From: Ferruginibacter sp.
GTDB lineage: Bacteria; Bacteroidota; Bacteroidia; Chitinophagales; Chitinophagaceae
NCBI GenBank assembly: GCA_025362765.1
Contig: JANYFI010000083.1
Location: forward strand, 1 to 6,329
Length of the DNA: 6,329 nucleotides
Direction of reading: 5' to 3'
Each line of letters begins with the position of its first letter. The first letter of the stretch is position 1. A program made the translations under genes and the position numbers. The notes beneath the pieces are model-generated. The model made no database searches, was not told the origin of the DNA, and saw nothing but the letters and a program-made list of their open reading frames with translations. Shown here piece by piece: positions 1 through 6,329 of the stretch.

Positions 1-1044
1 ATTTTCTTCAATCAGCCGGTGTTGTTTCCAGTAATTAAATAACTTTTGCGGCTCACCTCCAACAATAGTAATATTAAAACTGGGTTCCTGTACGTGGTTT
101 ACTACCAGTTTCTCCACCTTATTAAAATTGTCGTCAAACGAATAACTGAGGGCGGAATCTGTGCGGCTTTTTACTGATGTCATATCCACCAGGTATTTTT
201 TATGCGTAGTTGAAAAAAGCGAATCGACGGAAAAATTAAAAATGCGTGACAATTTTGTTTTAAAAGAATCGGTTAAAAGCGCATAGACCTTTGGAGCAGG
301 TTGAGTAAAAGCAAGCGTTAGCAAAGAGCTATCGGGCACCTCAAATGGGGCTTCCGTTAATTCAAAACCAGTAGCCGTTTTTATATTACCTTCCATCACC
401 AATTGGCCATTTAGCAAATGGCCGTTCATCAAAGCATCTTCTTGTAAAAAAATAGCCTTCTTTATATAAAAAGTAAAATCATTGGCTGGTGCTGTAATTT
501 TTTCGAGTATATCTTTCGCCATAAATTGATGTTCAATAAAAAGTTCGTTTGCTACGGAATGTAATAGTGGCAGGCCTTGCTGGCTAATATTACCCACCAA
601 CAACTGGTTGTCTTTTTTGATAATTCCAATGCCGGTATTCTCAGAAAAATAAACCTTCTCTTCATTTGAACTTTTCTGTTCTTTACAGTCAAAATAAGTC
701 AGTAATTGTTGAAATGCAGGCGCTTCTTTTACGGAAAGCAAACAATATATGTTAGTGGTTGGCTGACCTGCGCTATGAAAAAAATAAAGATAATCAGGGA
801 TGTTGAGTGCATGTTTTACCAGGCCCTGTACACCTTTCTTTTTGCTAAATACCATTCCCCATTTTGAAGGATGCCGCAGGTACCATAATAAAATGCTGTT
901 GGTGTTTTTTTTTACATCTACTACCAATACCATATCTGCACTGGCGGGAAGCTGTTGCCTGCTATATGTTTTGTAAAACAGAAAATACCAACCCGCAGCC
1001 GCTATTGATACAACTAATAAGATGAGCCATTTAACTCTGTACAT
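1..1044 (-). CDS. Membrane-anchored envelope protein of unknown function, partial (3' end outside window)
   Basis: An open frame of 348 codons runs from the ATG at 1044 to the window edge without a stop, so the C-terminus is missing. Residues 1-6 (MYRVKW) are short and basic, and residues 7-24 are a hydrophobic segment without a clear cleavage site. This suggests an N-terminal inner-membrane anchor with the rest in the periplasm. Residues 32-45 (LPASADMVLVVDVK) resemble the start of the mature part of the upstream 640-residue protein (IPSGATMVIKYSAS). The next 110 residues also show a similar order: a helix-rich stretch, NIPDYLYFF near 81-89, a strand and SVKEAPAFQQLL near 104-115, then GIGIIKKDNQLLVGN near 138-152. 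I infer a diverged paralogue of that protein. The start lies 9 bases after the preceding stop, so the two are surely cotranscribed. No Shine-Dalgarno motif is present. No catalytic motif was seen and the function is unknown. The frame is certain; the family is not. Confidence 0.85.
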   Translation of the reverse strand, partial: MYRVKWLILLVVSIAAAGWYFLFYKTYSRQQLPASADMVLVVDVKKNTNSILLWYLRHPSKWGMVFSKKKGVQGLVKHALNIPDYLYFFHSAGQPTTNIYCLLSVKEAPAFQQLLTYFDCKEQKSSNEEKVYFSENTGIGIIKKDNQLLVGNISQQGLPLLHSVANELFIEHQFMAKDILEKITAPANDFTFYIKKAIFLQEDALMNGHLLNGQLVMEGNIKTATGFELTEAPFEVPDSSLLTLAFTQPAPKVYALLTDSFKTKLSRIFNFSVDSLFSTTHKKYLVDMTSVKSRTDSALSYSFDDNFNKVEKLVVNHVQEPSFNITIVGGEPQKLFNYWKQHRLIEEN

Positions 1045-1053
1045 TGCCGGTAG

Positions 1054-2976
1054 TTATTTTTTATCCCCTGCATCAATTTTAAGCAGGTTTTCAAGAACGT
1101 TAAAAAAGTATTCGAGGCTATTGTTGTGTTTGCCCTCAATATTTAATAATGTAGTTGATTTTATTACGTCATCTTGTATGCTGCTTTCAAAAGTGAGGTT
1201 ACTGATATTGGCCTGCAGGTAGCTGATCATTTTTTTATTTTTCTTATCCGTTACTTCAGAAGATAAATTCGCAATAAGGCTTTTAAAATTGATATTGCCG
1301 TAATAATTGCTGTTTAAGAAAGCTTGTGTGGTAGCCGCATCCAGGTTAGTTTTTGGCACAATGCCGTTTACAACCTGTAAAGAAGTGGTGATAATACACC
1401 TGCCATCCGCCACCTTAAAATAAAGTTTTTCAATGATGTTTTTTTCGCCCAATACAAGTGTGTAAAAGTCACCGGTTTTTGTATAATTAAAGCCGGACTC
1501 CTTGTTTAACTTAATGGGTAACTTAATCAGTTTATTAAAAATATTTTCATTTTTGGTTTCAAAAATAATACTGAAATCAGGCGACATTTCAGTTTTTGTT
1601 TTAGTTACCTCTTTACCGTTGTAGTCTTTATCGTAGTCGTAACTTATGTATTTTACTTTTCTTGGCTTAACGCCATGCAATACAAAAAGACCGTTGCCCG
1701 GCAATACGTTTGCGATAGCTTTTTCATCAATAATTATTTCCATGATGTCAATATAAGCATCTACCAGGTCGGCTTCCTTACCAATATAAGGCATTCCTTT
1801 CAGCAGTTTTTTAGCGATGCCATAGTACATATTCATCAACGCTTCGCTGTTGACGGATATGGAAACAAAACCAATATCACTGGGTTGCAGGTATTTTATA
1901 AAAGAAGGATTTTGTTTGCTGTTGTACACATTTTTAAAGAGCTGCGCATCTTCCTTGCTGCCGGTAAAAATTTGTTGTTCCATCTTTACCTTATCCTTTT
2001 CAAAAAACACATTCACCGCCTGCGAATAACCGGGAAACATGTTGTAATTATACTTGTATGGAATGGCACCATACAGAGAAGAAAGTTTCCCCAACATGCT
2101 GGTAGAATCCATCCAGATACTCATATCAGCATTTTTATCTACCAGTTTTGAAAATGACACATTGTCTTTTATAGAAACGGAAGGAGCAACAAAAGCGGAC
2201 TGTAAAATATTGTCTGCCGTTATTTTTTGTATACTGTCTTTTATAATGGCTTCCCGCCCATAGAAAAAATCGCTGGCTTCCTTATTGGCTTTTTGCTGGG
2301 AAGTTTCTTCCGGCCCGGTGCCGTTGGCAGCCGATGCAATGGAGTCCGTTATCATAGTTGAATCATCTATGGCTACATTGGCAGAGTCTAACGTTGATGG
2401 CGCTTTTTCCAATACAACAGATGAGTCAGCATAAGGGGTCATCTTACCAACACCATCATAGATTGACACGGTACTATCACTGGTTTCAGCCGGTGCAAAA
2501 TAACGTTTGCTGGTATAATAAGTCAGCACAAGTGCCGCCATATTTCCATTCCATCCAACATAATGATTGGAAGAAAGGCGATACATCTGATAACCATTTT
2601 CCGACTGGATAGCAATATGAGCCTTGTTTTTTTGCTGAATAAACCGGCTGAATTTTTCTGTATTGCTGATGGAAACCAGCGTTACAAAACTGGTGGTACT
2701 GTCAGTACTTAGCAGGTACTGGCAGGCATCCTGCTGAAGGTTAATCCCTGTACTTTCGAGTGTAAAATTTTTATCTGGCAACAGGGCGTTGAAAAATTTC
2801 TTTTTTAACAGGGTATATGTTTCAAATTTTTTCGGCGGCAATTTTTGTGTCAAATTACTCGCCGAGTATTTAATCACCATGGTAGCGCCTGATGGAATTT
2901 TACTAAGTACATCCTGTGCTACACAATAGTCGGCAACACAGTTAAGGAGTACCAAAGCTGAGAATAATTTTTTCAT
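1054..2976 (-). CDS. Secreted DUF4836-like protein of unknown function
   Basis: A complete 640-residue protein. Residues 1-20 form a signal peptide (basic MKK, hydrophobic core, likely cut after CVA before Q21), so the product is exported. The mature start, KIPSGATMVIKYSASNL (26-42), followed by a GINLQQDACQYLL block (77-89) and a strand-rich segment, resembles the DUF4836 family of Bacteroidota envelope proteins. So do the long alpha/beta region at 265-500 and the closing segment TLLNIEGKHNNSLEYFFNVLENL (609-631). That family match is by eye. A Ser/Thr/Asp/Ala-rich, probably disordered insert lies at about 160-240. No enzymatic motif was seen. The start ATG overlaps the stop of the upstream lipoprotein gene (TAATG), which points to translational coupling and supports this start. 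The next gene follows after 9 bases. A role in envelope structure or envelope stress is possible but is inference only. Confidence 0.85.
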   Translation of the reverse strand: MKKLFSALVLLNCVADYCVAQDVLSKIPSGATMVIKYSASNLTQKLPPKKFETYTLLKKKFFNALLPDKNFTLESTGINLQQDACQYLLSTDSTTSFVTLVSISNTEKFSRFIQQKNKAHIAIQSENGYQMYRLSSNHYVGWNGNMAALVLTYYTSKRYFAPAETSDSTVSIYDGVGKMTPYADSSVVLEKAPSTLDSANVAIDDSTMITDSIASAANGTGPEETSQQKANKEASDFFYGREAIIKDSIQKITADNILQSAFVAPSVSIKDNVSFSKLVDKNADMSIWMDSTSMLGKLSSLYGAIPYKYNYNMFPGYSQAVNVFFEKDKVKMEQQIFTGSKEDAQLFKNVYNSKQNPSFIKYLQPSDIGFVSISVNSEALMNMYYGIAKKLLKGMPYIGKEADLVDAYIDIMEIIIDEKAIANVLPGNGLFVLHGVKPRKVKYISYDYDKDYNGKEVTKTKTEMSPDFSIIFETKNENIFNKLIKLPIKLNKESGFNYTKTGDFYTLVLGEKNIIEKLYFKVADGRCIITTSLQVVNGIVPKTNLDAATTQAFLNSNYYGNINFKSLIANLSSEVTDKKNKKMISYLQANISNLTFESSIQDDVIKSTTLLNIEGKHNNSLEYFFNVLENLLKIDAGDKK

Positions 2977-3653
2977 TAATGGGTTATATTTATGGTGTTT
3001 TCGATTGACCTTTTTTGGGTGATTACGTCCAGGGCGGTTTCCCGCAGCATAACGGCGTTTTTATTAACAGATAGTGTGGCGTTTTTATTGCTCATTCCAA
3101 TAACAGGCGCATCAAATTTAAAAACCGAGGTGTACGTTGCATCGGCGAATATTTCTCTATCTGCTTTGCTAACGCCCGCATACATTTCACGCAGTGGGAG
3201 TTTATTTTCTCGCTGAAAAATACCTGCTTTCACATCATAAGCATAATGATCTTGCAGCATTGATTCTTTGGCATGCTCTTTTATTTTGACAATTTTTATA
3301 GCCTTGTTCAATTGTGTAAGACTGGTAAAATTGCAGGACATTGTCGCAATATAATTATCCATATCAGCAGTAGTTTTTACAATGGAAATACCCGGTGCTT
3401 TTTCCATTGCAGCACCTACGCCGATTATTTTTTTTACAATGGCTTCCTTGGTTGGTATTGGATGTCCATTGATGGTTTCCATTTTTAGAATGGAGCTTAT
3501 ACGGGTTTTACTTTTACTTAAATTGACGGTAATTTGAAAATTTCCCGAGCCGTCTTTTGCAAGCTGTAACTGCTCAATAATTTCGAAGCAACTTTGAAAG
3601 GGTAGGGATAATAAAACAAGTATAAATAAATGAGATGCTTTCAAGGTGGACAT
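2976..3653 (-). CDS. Putative lipoprotein, first gene of the leftward operon
   Basis: A complete 225-residue protein. Residues 6-21 form a hydrophobic signal ending in LSLPFQS before Cys22. The box is not classical (Phe at -3, Ser at -1), but Bacteroidota lipoboxes are relaxed, so lipidation at Cys22 is likely. The segment after the Cys, EIIEQLQLAKDGSGNFQITVNLS (24-46), is a beta hairpin with a central DGSG turn. This pattern occurs in Bacteroidota lipoproteins and recalls the start of LppM/DUF3153-like domains, but I cannot confirm that family. The rest alternates strands and helices (strand near 98-109, helix near 111-130, strands near 171-203), with no catalytic motif. It is the promoter-proximal gene of a three-gene unit and overlaps the next start by one base, so it probably works with the two following envelope proteins. 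The start is the first ATG before the signal peptide. Its function is unknown. Confidence 0.85.
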   Translation of the reverse strand: MSTLKASHLFILVLLSLPFQSCFEIIEQLQLAKDGSGNFQITVNLSKSKTRISSILKMETINGHPIPTKEAIVKKIIGVGAAMEKAPGISIVKTTADMDNYIATMSCNFTSLTQLNKAIKIVKIKEHAKESMLQDHYAYDVKAGIFQRENKLPLREMYAGVSKADREIFADATYTSVFKFDAPVIGMSNKNATLSVNKNAVMLRETALDVITQKRSIENTINITH

Positions 3654-3744
3654 ATTTTTAAGTGCCGAAGATAAGTGAATGTAACATAATATTGAAATGA
3701 CGCTGTATTTTCAGTGAGACTCTACCTCAAAGCAACTTTGTCAA

Positions 3745-3780
3745 CAAAAGTAAAAAAATCCCAAAATTATTCAGATCAAA
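3745..3780 (-). promoter_or_regulatory. Candidate Bacteroidota-type promoter for the leftward operon
   Basis: Read on the minus strand, 3752-3745 is TACTTTTG, an exact match to the Bacteroidota -7 consensus TAnnTTTG. TTTG at 3780-3777 could be the -33 element; the 24-base spacing is slightly longer than the usual range. A second exact -7 match, TAATTTTG, lies at 3769-3762 but has no good -33 partner. Transcription would begin around 3738, giving a leader of about 85 bases before the lipoprotein start at 3653. AT-rich DNA produces such matches by chance, so confidence is moderate. Confidence 0.4.
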
Positions 3781-3801
3781 ATTGTGTTTACCCCTGAGAA
3801 T

Positions 3802-3845
3802 TGTCTGTACCAGACAGCTTTATAAAAAAACATTTCAGGAAATGT
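3802..3845. repeat. Two adjacent short inverted repeats, possible operators
   Basis: TGTCTG-TAC-CAGACA (3802-3816) has perfect 6-base arms, and ACATTTC-AG-GAAATGT (3830-3845) has perfect 7-base arms. Their centres are about 28 bases apart and both lie upstream of the candidate leftward promoter. Neither is followed by a T-run on either strand, so they are not terminators. Dimeric regulator sites are one reading; hairpins in a rightward transcript are another. The two arms differ in sequence, so they are not two copies of one site. Confidence 0.35.
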
Positions 3846-4055
3846 AAAAAATATTTTTAACTTACTATTGAAATAAACGATTTTGCGATTTGCCATGATA
3901 AGTGATGGTTTTTTGTCCGGTAATTTCAACAGGTAGCAGGTTGTTATCAGCACTAATGTACTTTTTGCTCACCAGTGATTGTATGTACTGTGTTTATTAA
4001 CAGGCTGGATGAATTATACTGCAGAATGGTTCAGAAAAAAAATAATGATGCTTTA

Positions 4056-4093
4056 TGCTGGTGACGTATAAGTTTACCAGCAAGTTTTTTTTT
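4056..4093 (+). terminator. Strong intrinsic terminator with no plus-strand gene before it
   Basis: TGCTGGT (4056-4062) pairs perfectly with ACCAGCA (4076-4082). The stem can be extended inwards by a G-U and an A-U pair, leaving a loop of about 9 bases. After AG at 4083-4084 come nine T residues (4085-4093). Stem plus T-tract is the classical rho-independent form, and only the plus-strand orientation has the T-run directly after the stem. The nearest annotated plus-strand gene starts 148 bases downstream and none lies upstream in the window. It must therefore end a small RNA or an early transcript of the hydrolase leader. Confidence 0.7.
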
Positions 4094-4240
4094 CAATTCT
4101 GTTGATAGAGTTTTTCAAAATGTGGTTACTGCAATAAAATGTTGTCTTCAATTATTTAAAAGAGAGCGCTCAAAAATTTTAATACAGGTAAAAGTTTTAA
4201 CGTCGTTTTTTAACCATTTCAAAAAAATAAAATAGTCAAA

Positions 4241-5602
4241 ATGAGTCAAGTTTTTCCTAAAGCAACACTGATATTTGTTGTTATAGTCAGTTTATTTGTT
4301 ACCGTACATGCGCAAAAAAAAATTACACCCGCTACTGCGCTAACCAATTATTTAAACAATGGCGACAAAACATATAAGTGGGAAGAAAAAGAAATGTTTA
4401 CTGTTGGCGATGTTACTGTTCATTCTTTGGTGTTGACTTCGCAAAATTGGCGGGACCATATCTGGACACATCAGCTTAGCATTATGGTGCCTAATAAAAT
4501 TACCCGCGATGGCGGAATGTTATTTATTACCGGTGGCAGTATTACCAAGGAAGGGCAGCCAAATAACTGGAGCGGCAAAGATGATGAATTGACAATTGGC
4601 TTTAGCAATATCGCCAAACAAAACAGTGCAGTGGTGGCTGTTTTAAAACAGGTAACTAACCAGCCCTTGTACAATGATCTTACAGAAGACGCATTGATTT
4701 CTTACACGTTGCATCAATTTAAATCAGACAGCGATTACTCGTGGCCGTTGTTGTTTCCAATGGTAAAAAGCGCCAAGCGTGCAATGGACGCGGTACAGGA
4801 ATTTTGCAAACAAACCATCAATAAAAATATCAAAACTTTTGTAGTGTCTGGCGCATCCAAAAGGGGATGGACAACCTGGCTAACCGGAGCCAACGATAGC
4901 AGGGTTGTTGCCATTGCGCCCATGGTGATAGATATGCTAAACATGCCCGTAAGTATGAACTACCAGTTGAAAGTATGGAATGATTACAGTATACAAATTG
5001 AAGATTATGTAAAGTTGGGCATAGTGCAGGATATGGGATCAAATAAAAGCAACGACCTTGTTACCATGATAGATCCATACTCTTACCGTAAAAATCTCAC
5101 CATGCCCAAAATGCTTATCATGGGCACCAACGATGAGTACTGGCCAATTGATAATGTAAAAAATTATTTTGACAGCATTCCCGGCAATAACTTTATCCAT
5201 TACATTCCAAATGTGGGTCACAGTATGGGCGACAAAAAGGAATCGTCGGCTAATTTAAGTTCCTTCTTCGCATATACACTGGCTAATAAAACATACCCTG
5301 TTTGTTCCTGGAAAACCACCACTACTAAGAATAACGTTAAAGTAACATTAAAAGCCACTGCAAATAAGCTTGCAAATGTAGTAGTCTGGTATGCTGATTC
5401 TCCGGATAAAGACTTCCGAAACGATGCCTGGAAATCAAAGAGTCTGAACATAAAAAATAAAAGCACCATCGTAGTTACAGAAGAATTGCCCGCAAGTGGT
5501 TACAAGGCCTTTTACGTAAACTTGCAATATACTGACCCCAATGGTGTTCTCTTTTCAGAAAGCACGAGGGTATTTATGACCGACGAAAAAGCTATACTAT
5601 AA
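4241..5602 (+). CDS. Secreted PhoPQ-activated pathogenicity-related (PqaA/AprA) family hydrolase
   Basis: A complete 453-residue protein with a signal peptide at residues 1-24 (cut after VHA, before Q25), so it is exported. It belongs by recognition to the PhoPQ-activated pathogenicity-related family: an alpha/beta hydrolase followed by a small C-terminal beta domain. The nucleophile Ser206 sits in GASKRGW (204-210), the acid Asp298 in GTNDEYW (295-301), and His327 in NVGHSMG (324-330), so the triad is intact. Other family hallmarks are LFITGGS (94-100), the helix SAKRAMDAVQEF (177-188) before the nucleophile strand, and SPDKDFRNDAW (387-397) in the C-terminal domain. The family includes Salmonella PqaA and Dictyostelium AprA; the substrate is not established, with an esterase or peptidase-like activity inferred from the fold. 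The A-rich leader before the ATG has no Shine-Dalgarno motif, normal for this phylum. Length is near family size. A possible out-of-frame tail follows the stop. Confidence 0.93.
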   Translation: MSQVFPKATLIFVVIVSLFVTVHAQKKITPATALTNYLNNGDKTYKWEEKEMFTVGDVTVHSLVLTSQNWRDHIWTHQLSIMVPNKITRDGGMLFITGGSITKEGQPNNWSGKDDELTIGFSNIAKQNSAVVAVLKQVTNQPLYNDLTEDALISYTLHQFKSDSDYSWPLLFPMVKSAKRAMDAVQEFCKQTINKNIKTFVVSGASKRGWTTWLTGANDSRVVAIAPMVIDMLNMPVSMNYQLKVWNDYSIQIEDYVKLGIVQDMGSNKSNDLVTMIDPYSYRKNLTMPKMLIMGTNDEYWPIDNVKNYFDSIPGNNFIHYIPNVGHSMGDKKESSANLSSFFAYTLANKTYPVCSWKTTTTKNNVKVTLKATANKLANVVVWYADSPDKDFRNDAWKSKSLNIKNKSTIVVTEELPASGYKAFYVNLQYTDPNGVLFSESTRVFMTDEKAIL

Positions 5603-5720
5603 GAGGTTTGGCTGGCAAACAACCGCTGATAAAATTACCTGGAAGCCAGTTCATTGCACTACAATGCCAGGTGATTTTGATTTTAAATATTTCTTTTCGT
5701 TACTGCAGAATACAGGATGA
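5586..5720 (+). other. Possible frameshifted C-terminal tail after the hydrolase stop
   Basis: Directly after the TAA at 5600-5602, the next frame (codons from 5601) stays open for 39 codons to a TGA at 5718-5720. It reads as an ordinary-looking peptide (KRFGWQTTADKITWKPV at its start, DFDFKYFFSLLQ near its end). If the run of five A at 5586-5590 had four, the hydrolase would read through as TDEKLYYKRFGW and end at about 492 residues. A -1 ribosomal slip does not reach this frame; a lost A (genomic, sequencing or transcriptional slippage) would. Against it, the in-frame end after ESTRVFMTDEK already resembles the usual family C-terminus, and a hairpin lies inside this stretch. Confidence 0.3.
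5637..5685 (+). terminator. Weak candidate terminator after the hydrolase gene
   Basis: ACCTGG (5637-5642) pairs with CCAGGT (5667-5672), and CATTG (5652-5656) pairs with CAATG (5662-5666) around a 5-base loop. The left arm carries a 9-base bulge. T-rich DNA follows (GATTTTGATTTT), but there is no pure T-run. Position supports a terminator; the bulge and the interrupted T-tract weaken it. Confidence 0.3.
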
Positions 5721-5776
5721 ACAAAATATAAACGGCGTTTCTATTTTTGCTGTTGACTAATTGATATCCAAACCTA

Positions 5777-5810
5777 TTGACAAAGACTGCTGCCACCATC
5801 AATACCTTTC
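5777..5810 (+). promoter_or_regulatory. Tentative promoter for the GDPD-like gene
   Basis: The 157 bases between the possible tail and the next start hold TTG (5777-5779, within TTGACA) and, 23 bases later, TACCTTTC (5803-5810), which matches the TAnnTTTG box except in the last base. A second near match, TACTTTAG, starts at 5811. The spacing fits the Bacteroidota pattern. The start codon would lie about 60 bases after the inferred start point. Evidence is weak, but the 274-base gap and the possible terminator suggest the next gene has its own promoter. Confidence 0.25.
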
Positions 5811-5876
5811 TACTTTAGGTGAATATATTTTTTAAGACCGTTTGAAATAATTTCGTTACCAGTTAAATAGACTATC

Positions 5877-6329
5877 ATGTGTTATAAAGAATTACCACCG
5901 TTTTTTTTAATCCTGTTGCTGGCTTTTGTACATTCAGTTAAAGGCCAGCAATTGAACGCACCCTTGCCCGCTGCCAAAAATAAGTTTGTGGTGGTGGCCA
6001 ACAGCGGCAGTAATTTTATACATCCCGAAAATTCATTGGCCGCGTTTGAGGAAGCCATTGAAACCGGCGCGGATTATATTGAAACAACGGTACGAACAAC
6101 GAAAGACGGACAGCTGGTGGTTTGCAAAGATGAAACCGTTGACAGAACAACCAATGGCAAAGGCCGCATAAACGAATTAATCCTGGAAGAATTAAACAAA
6201 TTGGTGGTAAAAACGAATACTACCCAAATTTTTACCATACCCACTTTTGCAGCCGTTCTGGCAACCTGTAAAAATAAAATAAATCTGTATATTGATTTTA
6301 AAGATGCCCCTGTTGAAGAAACCTACCGG
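5877..6329 (+). CDS. Secreted glycerophosphodiester phosphodiesterase-like protein with degenerate active site, partial
   Basis: An open frame of 151 codons from the ATG at 5877 to the window edge; the C-terminus is missing. Residues 1-23 form a signal peptide (core LPPFFLILLLAFVHS, likely cut after VKG). The body follows the GDPD TIM-barrel family closely: PENSLAAFEEAIETGADYIE (50-69), TTKDGQLVV (74-82), DRTTNGKGRINEL (89-101), IPTFAAVL (121-128), and NLYIDFKDA (136-144). Yet the catalytic signatures are altered: the usual HRG is NSG (Asn42, Ser43), the metal-binding ExD is ETT (Glu69 kept, Thr71 in place of Asp), and the HD motif is KD (Lys84 in place of His). Glu69, Asp85, Asp140 and Lys142 remain. 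The normal reaction splits glycerophosphodiesters into glycerol-3-phosphate and an alcohol; here activity is probably lost or changed. The frame is intact, so it is not a decayed gene as far as seen. It follows the hydrolase gene by 274 bases on the same strand. No Shine-Dalgarno motif. Confidence 0.88.
   Translation, partial: MCYKELPPFFLILLLAFVHSVKGQQLNAPLPAAKNKFVVVANSGSNFIHPENSLAAFEEAIETGADYIETTVRTTKDGQLVVCKDETVDRTTNGKGRINELILEELNKLVVKTNTTQIFTIPTFAAVLATCKNKINLYIDFKDAPVEETYR

Larger units (their letters stand above)
3654..4240. other. 587-base divergent intergenic region
   Basis: This AT-rich stretch separates the leftward envelope operon from the rightward hydrolase gene and holds no convincing protein gene. 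It contains two -7 type boxes for the left operon (3745-3752 and 3762-3769), two short inverted repeats (3802-3816 and 3830-3845), a perfect 12-base A/T palindrome (3847-3858), and a rightward intrinsic terminator (4056-4093). On the plus strand I find no exact TAnnTTTG box. The nearest are TACTTTTTG at 3959-3967, one base too long, and TAAGTTTA at 4069-4076, inside the terminator hairpin. The last 100 bases before the hydrolase start are A/T-rich, with an 8-base palindrome at 4164-4171. The region is long for a genome with compact operons, which fits a regulatory or RNA-coding role. Confidence 0.7.

Noticed and set aside
1022..1222. 66-codon plus-strand open frame across the junction of the two leftward genes
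   Set aside because: It is antisense to both genes and has no supporting motif.
1675..2151. 158-codon open frame on the plus strand
   Set aside because: It lies wholly antisense to the 640-residue gene, has no recognisable domain, is His/Phe/Ile-rich as expected for a complementary frame, and has no promoter or leader of its own.
3771..3953. 60-codon open frame on the minus strand in the divergent region
   Set aside because: It covers the inverted repeats and a -7 box and overlaps the candidate promoter region of the left operon. No family or signal was recognised, and chance frames of this size are common in AT-rich DNA.
3905..4000. 31-codon open frame on the plus strand before the orphan terminator
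   Set aside because: It is hydrophobic with three Cys, and its position would suit a leader peptide. However, it shows no run of regulatory codons and its length is within chance, so I keep it only as a remark under the terminator finding.
4164..4171. 8-base palindrome GAGCGCTC upstream of the hydrolase start
   Set aside because: It is too short and isolated to call an operator; no second copy was seen nearby.
5586..5590. Programmed -1 ribosomal frameshift at the A5 run
   Set aside because: The run is not in the phase of a slippery heptamer, and a -1 shift leads to a different frame from the one that is open after the stop.
5986..6171. 61-codon plus-strand open frame inside the GDPD-like gene
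   Set aside because: It is another frame of a region whose main frame matches the GDPD family motif by motif.

Overview
The window looks like a chromosomal segment of a Bacteroidota bacterium, most likely from the Chitinophagaceae or a nearby group. The clues are AT-rich DNA, A-rich leaders without a Shine-Dalgarno motif before every start codon, -7 boxes of the TAnnTTTG type, and several exported proteins of kinds common in that phylum. The assignment rests on general recognition, not on a search. I see no tRNA, rRNA, CRISPR array, insertion sequence or phage gene.

Left half (1-3653, minus strand): three closely packed genes form one probable operon that reads leftwards out of the window. 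In transcription order they encode a 225-residue lipoprotein, a 640-residue secreted protein resembling the DUF4836 family, and a membrane-anchored protein of at least 348 residues. The first two genes overlap by one base (TAATG) and the last two are 9 bases apart. The second and third proteins share the order of features in their N-terminal parts and look like diverged tandem paralogues. All three should act in the cell envelope; none has a function I can name.

Middle (3654-4240): a 587-base divergent intergenic region. It holds two consensus -7 boxes for the leftward operon, two close inverted repeats that could be operators, and a strong intrinsic terminator (4056-4093) pointing rightwards although no gene lies before it on that strand. 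The terminator suggests a small RNA or an attenuated leader ahead of the next gene.

Right half (4241-6329, plus strand): first a complete secreted alpha/beta hydrolase of the PhoPQ-activated pathogenicity-related (PqaA/AprA) family with an intact Ser-Asp-His triad. Its stop codon is followed, one frame over, by a 39-codon open stretch that could be a frameshifted tail or chance. Then comes the 5' part of a secreted glycerophosphodiester phosphodiesterase-like protein, cut by the window edge. It keeps the family scaffold but has lost most of the catalytic motif residues (HR to NS, ExD to ETT, HD to KD), so it is probably a pseudoenzyme or has changed chemistry. That is the most unusual gene here.
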